This document shows positions 25,571-35,400 of a stretch of DNA of 64,000 bases, one piece after another; within the stretch, counting starts at the first letter, position 1; each line of letters opens with the position of its first letter. This DNA is from Albula goreensis (Eukaryota; Chordata; Actinopteri; Albuliformes; Albulidae), in the NCBI GenBank assembly GCA_022829145.1, contig CM040763.1, positions 13,501,141 to 13,565,140 on the forward strand. Reading direction: 5' to 3'. The notes beneath the pieces are model-generated. The model saw nothing but the letters and a program-made list of their open reading frames with translations. It was not told the DNA's origin and searched no databases. A program made the translations under genes and the position numbers.

Positions 25571-26360
25571 ATGTTAAAAAACAAGGCAGACAATGGCCGT
25601 TCTTCATGAGCAACTATTTCGAGAAAATATGTTTGCCTTCCCAAGGGACCCAACCACGACAGCCTGACTTCACTCCCAGGCCATCGAGAAGAATATCAAA
25701 CAAACAACACGATATGGAGCTTCGGATGTATTTTATTCATCAATAGAAAATATTTATACAAGTGAGTCCTCTGAAAGGAAAAGTCTCTTTTAAAATGATG
25801 GCTCATTGGCAGCACATGAAAAGTTACCAATCAGAGGAACATCAAAAGGCATAAAAACAGTAAATACTCCGTCTGCTGTCATCGAGAGACGACGACTGCG
25901 CAACAGCACGACCAATCAGCTACCAGTCAGCCTATTGCCTCTACCGCTCGGAGAGGCCTTTTCCTCTGACTCTGAGCGATCACGGATCAATAATCAAGTA
26001 CTCCGAGTAACACTTCCGATTAGGTTCAATTATGAATCTGCTAATCGGCAGGGTGCAATAGGATTTCTGAAGGGCTTAACAGGAACCGTCAGAGCGGAAA
26101 ATCATTGGCCCCTCACACCGCAAAGAGAAAAGAGCTATGAGAAGCTAAGTTATAATGTACGCAATGTTCTTCGAGCCTTGCAGTTTTTCCTCACAAAGAT
26201 TAAAAAACAAAGACCTTGTATAGCAGAGGCTGTACTGTCAAAGTCTCTTGCACTTAGAATCCTTCTTAATACACAGCACAACTCAACGGACAACTCACGT
26301 CCTTATCACTCAGCAAGTCAAACCAAACGCTCTCGATTTCCTTTTATTTAAACATTATTT
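25571..26360 (+). promoter_or_regulatory. Candidate conserved non-coding block with a fortuitous(?) 181-codon open frame
   Basis: This block has two CCAATCAG NF-Y-type boxes (near 25828 and 25912) and many TAAT/ATTA cores (CGGATCAATAATCAAG, CGATTAGG, TCAATTATGAATC, CTGCTAATCGG). It also holds the longest unforced plus-strand open frame in the left half (25806-26351, 181 codons). The predicted protein is basic, shows no domain I recognise and has no convincing splice context. I favour regulatory DNA over a gene. A lineage-specific transcript cannot be excluded. Confidence 0.3.
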
Positions 26361-29170
26361 CCCACTATTTTTGCTGAACTTAATAACATTTGGTTCCAAT
26401 TACACCCAATTAAATGACAGAACAAGACCGTACCCTGCAGCAGGTGTCTTTGAAAGAGCATTGAGAAAAGGGGTAATCCCGCCATCCGGGCCCGCATCAG
26501 GGGGACCCTTCCTTCTCGCCTCTTTTTAACACTTGCTCAGATGCGCGGGACTTAATGAGCCCGATGCTTAACCTACCGTGGATCAAACAAGACCAACATC
26601 TGTCAGAGTGACGGGGGAGAGGGAGAGAGGGGTCGGCTCCGGGCCTACCATGTAGGGTTAGGGCCCCCCCTCCCAGGGGCCCAACCCTCGTCACGCTCAG
26701 AGCATCCAGGTCCAATACTGCCTGCCCCCGCACGTACAAACACAATGAAGCGCGGGGCATCTGACAGGTGACTTATCTGCTCTCTAGGGAACTATAATTC
26801 AGTCATAAAGTTTTATTGCATAACTTTTAGCACCTGTGTGTTTGATAATCCTCAGCCGGTGTCATTAAGTACTCACCTCTCTATCAAACATTTACTTTTT
26901 TGGAATAACAAGGCCTGCTTTTCACTGTCCTATTTGGATTCAATGCATGGCATTTTACATACTCTGGCTTTATCATATCCATTATGCTATTTCTGTGGGT
27001 AGATGGACAGTTTTAAAGATTTGAAATAAAATATAAAGCCAATGCTTCCCTGTTGACCCAGTGTCATTGCTGCATGAGCCTTCTTGAGTGTGCTCATAGT
27101 GGCTTATGATTTTTAGTGTAAAATTTCCAAGCAGGGTCATTTTGTGGTGATTTTGCATTCTTCTGCTGTTAAACATGGCTGAATATGTCCTGAAGGAGGA
27201 TGTTTTGGTGATAGAAGTCTGGTCCAGGGTCCTGGAAAAACGACTGGTGCAGGTGTAACACTATGAATTTACCTTGCATGAACTGAACAGGTATTCAGGT
27301 CTGTAATGTCATTGATCAACACTGTGATTTATTAGGCACTTTCATGCTGATGTGACAGCCAATGCTTAACTGCAGTGTTAGGGCTAGGTAAGTGGGTGTG
27401 CACTCCACTGTTCATTCAAGTTGTTGCAGTATCAGATTGTTATGCTCTACACTACCGTGAAGTTGGTGTGCACTGCACTGTAGTGTCTGTTTGGTGTGCA
27501 TGCAACAGCATAGCACACACTAACCTGAAACTACGGTGTAGTATATACCAACCCTGTGGGGTCAGGTCACTCTGCCTCACTTGTTGTTCAGTCTGCTCTT
27601 GACTGCATCCATTTATCCAGAAACAGGACCTTCAACCGATAACACTGTGGCATGCCCTGAGCTCCAGAAAGACTTTGATATCAGCCGGTATCAGCACTGT
27701 TCTCCTCTGCTACCTAATAAGTCTGCAAACCCGTAAATACCTTGAAAACAAAGTGAATAAACCAAAGCACTGTTTTCCTTTTTGTGAATTAAACAGGTTG
27801 ACTCTAGATGTCTGACTATGCTGAGAAAACTGGTAGGTGTTCCATTACCCAGCATTTCAAGAGAGTACGGTGCTAAAATTTTCATACCTACATGCAGCGG
27901 TTTAACTTTCATTTGAGGAGAAAATTTATTATTTCTCCTGCCTCCTGTGGAAAACTATTTAACTGCAAAAAGCACTGAAATACACACTGAATACAGAAAG
28001 AGGGAAAGCTTTCTAGCTGGCTACTTCCACTGTACCAAGAGGAAATATTTATGCTAGACAGAAATTGTATAAGCCTCAGGGGTGTAAATGAGTTAATCAT
28101 TAATATATGTAGCAATACATATTTAGGGCACACACAATGGATGTGGTTGGTTTGTTCTTTATAAAACCCCGGTGGATGACAGAGCCATGGAATTTTTTAA
28201 AGAGCATGGGTAAGAAAGGTAGTCATTTGGAGAAGGAAAAATTGTCTTTGCTAGATAGCTATATAATCAAATATCTGTACAAACCATGCACACTGCTGCA
28301 AGAGAGACATTCCAGCAGTCAGTATTGGTTGGGTTTGTACTGACATTTTCATCATCCTAACAGGCTGTTAAATTCCACTTTGCATTGGCATTTACATTTA
28401 ACGTTTGGGAACACTGCCTAATGGCTACATGGCCATTTTTTCTTTAATGTTAGGATACCTTATATACAGTTTGTATCCAAAACTACTTTACTGCCATCAG
28501 CTGTTTCATTCTATTGCTTTTTTCAGAATTTTTGTCCATCTATTTAATGGTAAATAAATAATAAAATAAAAATATTGTCAAGAAAACATCTGCATGAAGC
28601 CATCTGTGTTTTCTATACCTAAACTGACCAAAGTCAGGCAGCTGGAAGTTAGTGTAGTAGTATTGAATGATTCAGTCGATGACTCAGTTCAAGCTAAATG
28701 ACCCAGTCCGGATATTTTATCCACTCCTGAGATTCAAACATTCAGAGACTCAGTTATGTGACTCAGTTCAGTCTCTCAATGACTCAGTCTCAGCACAGTG
28801 GGGAAAGTGGACCATGGAGATTTTCAGTTTTTGGAGAGATGGTGCTATGGAGAAAGGCCAACGATATGGAGTCAAAGAAAGCAGAAGCACCACATTGGTA
28901 CACTGTCCATGATAAGAAAGTTATAAGCAAGCCATCATCATATAGAAAAACTGATGGTGTGCAGAATTGTTTGTTTTTACAAATCCATAAATATTTACAA
29001 TACTTTGGAGGACGTTGCTATTCTTAAGTAGTACTGATTTAAATTTCCCTCTGAAGTAATGTTGACAGAGATGGAGAGAGTGTAAAAGAGACACATAGAT
29101 ATTTCAATATCCCACTAAAACACAATGCCTGAAAATAATTCAGGAAAGTGCATTTGATTTATTTTTAAAC
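26361..29170. other. slc10a7: slc10a7 intron 5: no gene seen
   Basis: Non-coding. A GC-rich patch with C homopolymers lies at 26590-26760. A GTTGGTGTGCACTGCACTGT-like motif recurs loosely at 27400-27515. A TGACTCAG-rich stretch is listed separately. No gene recognised. Confidence 0.5.
28668..28795 (+). repeat. Degenerate TGACTCAGT repeat (AP-1-type site cluster)
   Basis: Within about 130 bp there are three exact TGACTCA elements (28680, 28759, 28780) and related TGATTCAGT, TGACCCAGT and GAGACTCAGT units, spaced irregularly. This may be a decayed short tandem repeat whose unit happens to be the AP-1/TRE consensus, or a genuine homotypic site cluster. Confidence 0.6.
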
Positions 29171-29480
29171 GGACAGCCGGCTCTTGGTCGGAGGAGCGCC
29201 TCGGTGTGCGAGGGGCTTTATGAAACGGGGCGAGCCGCTCAGGTGGCGAAGGGAAACGTTTTGCTTATTGAATAAAAATGTGGCCGGGGCTAACCTCTGC
29301 TAGACATGGGACTGACTCACACTGGGAACTATATTACCTGACAATTCCAGACAATTGGGTTTCCCCGCCACCACTGAGCTGTGTCAATTGAATCACGCAC
29401 ACGTCTGCTACAGGAAGTAACCTGCCTCGCAGCCATTATTAAAAGAGCTTCCCCATATGCCGACAAAGAAGGAAGCATAA
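29171..29480. promoter_or_regulatory. Candidate conserved non-coding element
   Basis: Mixed-composition block: a CpG-rich start (GGTCGGAGGAGCGCCTCGG), then GGGCTTTATGA, TTATTGAATAAAAATG and GACAATTGGG, then GTCAATTGAATCACGC and CCATTATTAAAAG. It has no repeat and no credible frame. It resembles enhancer-type sequence by eye only. Confidence 0.27.
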
Positions 29481-30340
29481 AAACATACTAAGAAATGCAT
29501 CAAAACCCGCATCTCATGCGAGCGCATTACAATACCGCTGGAGCAGTGGCGCAGACGCCTTGAGACCTTCTGTTGGTAACAATAAACAGTTGCTTACGAC
29601 AGCAGAAAAAGCCTTAAATGTGACGCATGAATATGCACTCTCTGCGAGAAGCTCCCAACAACAAAGGCGCATTTTGAAGAAGCCACAACACTCGCACGGG
29701 AACAACAAGGATATCTAGTGAGGCCTTGTCCTAATGAGATTCAAATGCCATGTTTCCGGAGGAAGACTGAAAAAAGTCACTACTTTAGAGAAAAAAGAAA
29801 GAAAGAAGGGAGGGGGAGTGCAAGTGGGCTTGTGTAACCCAAATCGAATTTGCTGCTTACTGGTCACTGGCGTAATTAAATTGCTGTCACAAACGTGGGA
29901 GAAGAATGGACACTGTTTTTAATGTGGTTACCTTCTGTGTACGCTTCTGGACTGAGGGACACGGTTTAGCTGAACCGGGGCTACAGATGGTTCAGATTAC
30001 CCCGCGTATGGCGCTTAACGAAGGTGTGTCTCAGTGAGATTGATGATGGTGTAATGGCCCTTTCGCTGGGACTCTTTACTTTCACTGAGCGCTGAGATCT
30101 TTTTCACAGAGGAAACAGCCGCAGATCTGACAGATTCCTCCCTCAAACTCCAGTGCCTACTTTCTCCAAACCCAATATCACACGCTCAATGGTGAACACA
30201 ATTCTAAATCTGAACTTCTATCACTGCATCTCTGGTCTTTGGACAAAGGAAAAAAAGATGAACCTGCCATGTCTTTCATGGGGGTGAAAAAACAAATGGT
30301 CTCAACCATCCGGGATTTCAGCACTTGGCACAGTAATGTG

Positions 30341-30850
30341 AGAGGAGAGATCCCATTCTGTCCTCAGCATATCGGAACGGCTCGTCTGTAATTGGCCCCC
30401 TTTCTGTAAAGCTAACACGCTATCAGACTCTATTACAGCCCATCATGTAGTAAAATCTAATCTTTTATTCTGTTTTGCAATTATTGTAAAGCAGCAGGCT
30501 TAAATGAGGGGAGGAGATAATGGAATTAACTTCCTAACTTAGAGCAATTCTCCGTGGCACAATGATCAGATATTCTCTTGGCCTGAAATTTATGTTAATT
30601 TTATTCATCTATCATTAGTTATTACCATTGCCGCTACATAAAAAACACAGTTTTCTTGAACAATTAGACCTTAAAATGCTGCTTATTAATTAGCCAGGGG
30701 ACACTAATAAGCCTGGCATGAATATTTAAGAGCCTCCATTTCACAACATTAAACTTTTGACATTCATGACAGGAATGCATGATGGAGATGCACATTCATC
30801 TCACCCTTGTTTGTGCGATTGAGACACGATGCAAATGGAAATACCACACA
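30341..30850. promoter_or_regulatory. Candidate conserved non-coding element, homeodomain-core rich
   Basis: About 500 bp of high-complexity AT-rich sequence with many TAAT-type cores: GTAATTGGC, AATGGAATTAAC, ATGTTAATTTTATTCATC, CATTAGTTATTACC, GAACAATTAGACC and CTTATTAATTAGCC. It also has octamer/POU-like ATGAATATTTAAG (about 30719) and AATGCATGATG. It lies 2.1-2.6 kb from slc10a7 exon 5, is free of repeats and has no coding frame. Of the blocks listed in intron 5 it looks the most like a deeply conserved enhancer. Confidence 0.38.
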
Positions 30851-31962
30851 TCAAGAATAGAGTAAAATCAACACAATTCAGTTCAGGTCCACTATTGATC
30901 AATACTAATACATCTATTCACTACACATTCAGTCAACAGAAAAAATAACAGTCGGCTGGATTACACCAGCATTTCTCCTTAATGTTGATTCACAATTAAA
31001 TCACAATTACATCAATAAATACCATCAATGACATAAAATGAAACTTGAGGACCGTATAATCTGAATCATCATTAGAGATGGAAAACATTGACAGATTCTC
31101 CACAGGCAGGGATAAGAGTTGTGCAATGGGAAAGTTCAACACTACAGGCACACAAAAAGCCTCAGATTACTACTACACCACTTCTGCTGTCATTTCCTCT
31201 CTTCTACCAGTTACAAGCACTACACTATAAGAACTACATTATCTAGTTTAAGATCTTCACCATTAAAATGAAGACAGCTAAAAACGTTACAGAAGAAAAG
31301 TAAAGCTTGCTCTGCAAATACAGTGCACCACTGGACTAAACAGATAGTAATTTTACACCCTAACTCACAAAAGACATTAAGATTTGCAATAACAATAGAA
31401 TAATTTTCATGCACATATGTATTAGGAAATGCATATACATACTTGAATTCAAGGATACTTGAATTTAAGATACATTAACATATTTTGGTTGTTTTTTTTT
31501 TCCTGAAAAATATATCAGTTCTGCATAAATCAATTCATATTTAAAAGCATTTCTACATGTTTATTTCTCACAAACGTTCAATTTCCAGGAAATTTCAATC
31601 ACCATATAAAAAGGTTGTATATATAAAGTAAATGACCAAAAAGTACATACAATTTTTCTCCATTGTTCTGTGTACAGTTCTTGCAGAACAACTTGTAGTT
31701 TGGGTTTGCATTCTGTGTAACAGTTTCTTCTGATTGCAAAACCCACTGGCTTGGTTATAAACGTTGTTAAAATGACTTCTGACCAGGGGGCTCAAAATAC
31801 ATATCTCTTCATTCTCATATTTTACTTGAACTGAATAAAATCATGAAATCACTAATTCAGCAGCAAAGTAGCTTGCTACCATTGCTACAACTAAAAAAAA
31901 TCTAATTCCACAAATCTGATATATATGCAATGAGCAATCAATTTAACCTGTCACCATGCTTT

Positions 31963-31983
31963 TCAAACAAACAAACAAACAAA

Positions 31984-32035
<52 letters not shown>
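31963..32035 (+). repeat. (CAAA)n(CA)n compound microsatellite
   Basis: Six CAAA units (31963-31986) run into about 24 pure CA units (31987-32035). On the slc10a7 transcript strand this reads (UG)n, about 0.9 kb downstream of exon 5. Confidence 0.97.
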
Positions 32036-32037
<2 letters not shown>

Positions 32038-32039
32038 GT

Positions 32040-32833
32040 TTACCCGGATGTAGAAGGCAACAGTATGGCCGATCCCCCTGGATGTTAAGCACTCAAACTG
32101 TAGAGCCCTCACAGCCATGTCTGAAAAGACACATCCAGCCAACCTGTTCCCTCTGTTCCGTCTCAACCGTCCATGAGAGCGCTGGCTGCCCTTTAATTAC
32201 TGAACACACCGCACTAACACAGTGACAGACATCTGCCTCTACCACCCCATCACTCACGGCCAGCTTTTCCCTGCAAACCCCGGCCCCCTGATACCTCAAG
32301 TAATGGCTATTTGATGGACCTCATAAAAACAATCCATATATCGACCTCTCCTCTTTTAAGACTAATTTGTACGGCGATCAATTCTGACAATTCATAGGAG
32401 GTGACAATTAGAGGAGGGGATCCCAGCTGATTGAAAATGCAGGCCTGGACCATTTTTATTTATACACAATTTTCAAAAAAATTCCTATAAATGCAGTTTT
32501 GGGGTTATGTTTTCATTGCACTGTATATTTGCATGCAGCCTGATTTGTTTTTGTCTGGTTTGTTTTGCTATCATAAAATCGAACAGATTATGAGATGGTG
32601 TATCTCTGTGAGATGTGTTCTGTTCCAATACACATTTAATGAACAAATAGAGTGTGGGGAAAAAAATAAATAAGCAAAATGAAAAGCTTTGCGTTCACTT
32701 TAAGGGTTCGACAACCTCAGGCCATTCTAACACCCCACCTCGGTTTTATCGATGGAATGCTATAATGATATAAGAAAGCCCAACGATCCCCTTCACTCTG
32801 TGAGATTTCCACTTGTTGTGATCCACACAAAAC
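32040..32833. other. slc10a7: slc10a7 intron 5 next to exon 5: no gene seen
   Basis: Non-coding sequence between two microsatellites. It has TATCGACCTC, GGCGATCAATTCTGACAATTC and ACAATTAGAGG near 32339-32415, which look non-repetitive. Nothing firm can be assigned. Confidence 0.45.
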
Positions 32834-32873
32834 AGTGTGTGTGCGTGTGTGTGTGTGTGTGTGCGTATGTGAG
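32834..32873 (+). repeat. (GT)n microsatellite just downstream of slc10a7 exon 5
   Basis: A GT run with two GC interruptions. In the slc10a7 transcript it is a (CA)n element starting about 65 nt after the exon 5 donor. CA repeats near 5' splice sites are known binding sites of the splicing regulator hnRNP L, so this tract might influence inclusion of the 39-nt exon. That is inference from position. Confidence 0.93.
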
Positions 32874-32936
32874 TGTATACCACAGCTTTAATGAATAACA
32901 CATCAATACCTGTAACAGATGAATACAGTTACTCAC

Positions 32937-32975
32937 CAGAAAACTTCCAAAAGCAGAATTAAATATGGCAGCAGC
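32937..32975 (-). CDS. slc10a7: slc10a7 exon 5 (39-nt exon, residues 133-145)
   Basis: This exon is only 39 nt and encodes AAAIFNSAFGSFL. It continues the GGNE|AAAIFNSAFGSFLG motif of the family exactly. The acceptor has a strong pyrimidine tract (TTTCTTTGTCTTTGCAG). The donor is CTG|GTGAGT and the exon ends in phase 0. It lies 18.3 kb from exon 4 and over 32.9 kb from exon 6. If the donor is not used, reading continues about 48 codons to a stop near 32793 through a CA repeat, giving a truncated protein. A CA repeat lies about 65 nt downstream on the transcript, and long UG tracts flank the exon on both sides. Confidence 0.93.
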
Positions 32976-33977
32976 CTGCAAAGACAAAGAAATAAAAGTT
33001 GACGTACAGATGAAGTGTTAGACACTGTGCAATACATAAAAGCAATACATTTAATCATTATCACAATTATAACCAGTGCAAGATTATTTCACCAGGAACA
33101 AATGCAAAACACAAACTTAAATGAGAAGAATAAATGCCTTTATGAAACAGATTTCATAAATCTGGACATTTGACCACAGATGGATTTAATCTTAGACAAG
33201 ATCAGTGAATATCAGAAAAACCTTAAAACAAACTTTTGCAAGCTACACTAAGAGCAAGTGTTAAAAACATGAATCTGCAGTCAAATACCGCCTCAGGAAA
33301 AACAAAAATCACTGCACTAAACAGACCCCAATACGGCCTTCACTTACCCAGACAGACTCCAGGACATCTTTTTCAATTTTACATGCCCCCTCCCCCAAAA
33401 ACCCCTCCCCCAAACCCCCATTTTGCCCAAACACACACCCTACCCTCCCCCAATTCCAGCATGTCCAAATGAGAGCTTGCCCAGGAGATTTTGATTGAGT
33501 GCAATCCGGCCGGAGCCAGGGAAAATAAAAATAATGTGAGGCGTAGTGTCCTCTGAAGGCAGAACAGCGCTGCTCCCAGTGACTGGTCAGTCACACCAGC
33601 CGTACAAAAGGGGACAAAAGAAAGGCAAGGAAAAAAGAGCTTATTAATTACCCATGACTCCTCATCTTGTCAAAATGGGGAAAAACAGAGGAAAAAGATG
33701 CACACGTGCACACATACAGGTGATGCTGCTGTCAGGGAGTTGTGAAAGTTTGAATGAAGTCCAAACCGGCGAGCCCTTGCCAGGAGAGGCACAAGCCCCA
33801 GTGCCGACTGCTCCAAAGGAGGATGTGATGAGACTGCATGGCTAATGAGAACCCTCGCTCCAGAGAGCTAAGCTTTCTTATTCACGGTCATAATTAATTC
33901 AGCGACTTTGATAATTTCATTAGATTATTAGTTTCCAAGACCTATCAATAAATAATGGCCACTGGATCTGGGCAGCC

Positions 33978-34180
33978 TTGTGCCCGCCCACACGCACAGA
34001 AATGAATACACACACTCACACACACGCACACACTCGCACACACACACACACGCGCGCACACACACGCCCGTACACACACGCATGCATACACACGCACACA
34101 CATGCACACACATGCACACACACACACACACATGCACACATGCACACACACATGCTCAGTCATAAAACACACACACATCA
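33978..34180 (+). repeat. CA-rich complex microsatellite, part 1
   Basis: Interrupted ACACAC/GCACAC tract with CACGCG and ATGCAC breaks. It forms the start of a microsatellite complex covering most of 33978-35080. On the slc10a7 transcript it is UG-rich, about 1.0-1.2 kb upstream of the exon 5 acceptor. Confidence 0.93.
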
Positions 34181-34490
34181 ATCTCCCATGTACACATGCA
34201 ACCACACAGTACATATGCACAGACCATTGAAAGGGCACATGTACATAACACACATGTACACAATCATACACAAAACAAATACATGCACATGAACACACAC
34301 ACACACAAGGAACCAGACATACAGATCAAAGAAAGCACATACACACAACCAAACACACACAAAAGCACACCTACAAGGACATGTGCACAGTACATACACA
34401 TAAATACATACACAGACACATAAATATGTACACAGTACACATACAGACATTCACATATGACAAAAATGTACGTATGTGCATACGTGCATA
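34181..34490 (+). repeat. Degenerate CA/ACAT-rich region
   Basis: Decayed CA repeat with many ACATAC and ACATGT units. It joins the flanking purer CA tracts and gives rise to His/Thr-rich frames on one strand and Cys/Val-rich frames on the other, none of which is a gene. Confidence 0.85.
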
Positions 34491-34520
34491 CATACACACA
34501 CACACACAGACACAGACACA

Positions 34521-34612
<92 letters not shown>
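34491..34612 (+). repeat. (CA)n microsatellite, longest pure tract
   Basis: After a few CACAGA units, about 45 uninterrupted CA dinucleotides run from 34522 to 34612. At this length the locus should be highly length-polymorphic and prone to Z-DNA formation. The transcript of slc10a7 carries it as (UG)n. Confidence 0.98.
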
Positions 34613-34616
<4 letters not shown>

Positions 34617-34971
34617 GGCTGAGACTTGGATCTCTGAGAATGCTCCAAACAGGGAGCTGACATATGGCAGTGGGAGAGATAGCAGGACCTCACAGGTAAA
34701 TAGAACATGCTCTCCCTGGCATCTGCATAACCTGCATATCTGAGAGGGCTCTCTGAGGCCAGGCTGGCCAGGGAGGAGGCAGGACTGGCTAGGGAAATCT
34801 CACACACACAGATGGGAGGCACGCTACACACTACATGCTGCTTTAAAGCACTCATGACTGCTTTGTAACCTTCCTATTAACTTTGATAATGCATTACATT
34901 TTTTAAAAAAACAAAACACAAACCAGCTTCCTGCTTCAGCTGAACATTAACGTGAATGTCCATTCAGTGTT

Positions 34972-35012
34972 ATACACACACACACACACACAAACACACA
35001 CACTTACGCATG

Positions 35013-35043
<31 letters not shown>

Positions 35044-35081
35044 GCACACCCACACCGCCACGCGCGCGTGCACACACACAG
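34972..35081 (+). repeat. (CA)n microsatellite, part 3, with CG-rich end
   Basis: CA repeats with AAACAC and TTACGC breaks end in CACGCGCGCGTGCACAC. The last segment is alternating purine-pyrimidine with CG, the most Z-DNA-prone sequence in the window. Confidence 0.95.
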
Positions 35082-35140
35082 CGTTTCATCACAGGGCACA
35101 ATGTTATTAATATGGTTCTCACAAGAATACTTCACTTGTG

Positions 35141-35400
35141 AGGGAAAAGTGGGGAAAAAATCAAATGAGGAGCCCCCTTGCAATAACTAATGAAATATTC
35201 ATCAGTAAGAAGATGGCTGGAATTTAATGACAAGGGGTGCATATGTCAAGACTAACTCCCCTTGGCCAGCTCACTCAACAAAAGCACACAGCTCCTTTTT
35301 GATCATATGATCAAGAGAGCAAATGCTCTCGCACATTTCTCCCACCTTCAATTAGAGGCAATAATTGAAACACAGCACTGATTACACATGCGCTGGTTAC
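35141..35400. promoter_or_regulatory. Candidate conserved non-coding element
   Basis: High-complexity block after the CA complex: AATAACTAATGAAATATTCATC, GGAATTTAATGACAAGG, GATCATATGATC (12-bp palindrome) and TTCAATTAGAGGCAATAATTG. It has homeodomain- and POU-type AT-rich cores and no frame. Compositional evidence only. Confidence 0.3.

Noticed and set aside
32793..32936. Read-through coding extension of slc10a7 exon 5
   Set aside because: The extension begins at a strong GTGAGT donor and encodes a CA-repeat peptide, while the family continues with a further exon. It is kept only as a possible truncated isoform.
34264..34855. Overlapping Thr-His and Cys-Val repeat frames of 80-134 codons
   Set aside because: They are pure translations of CA/TG microsatellites.
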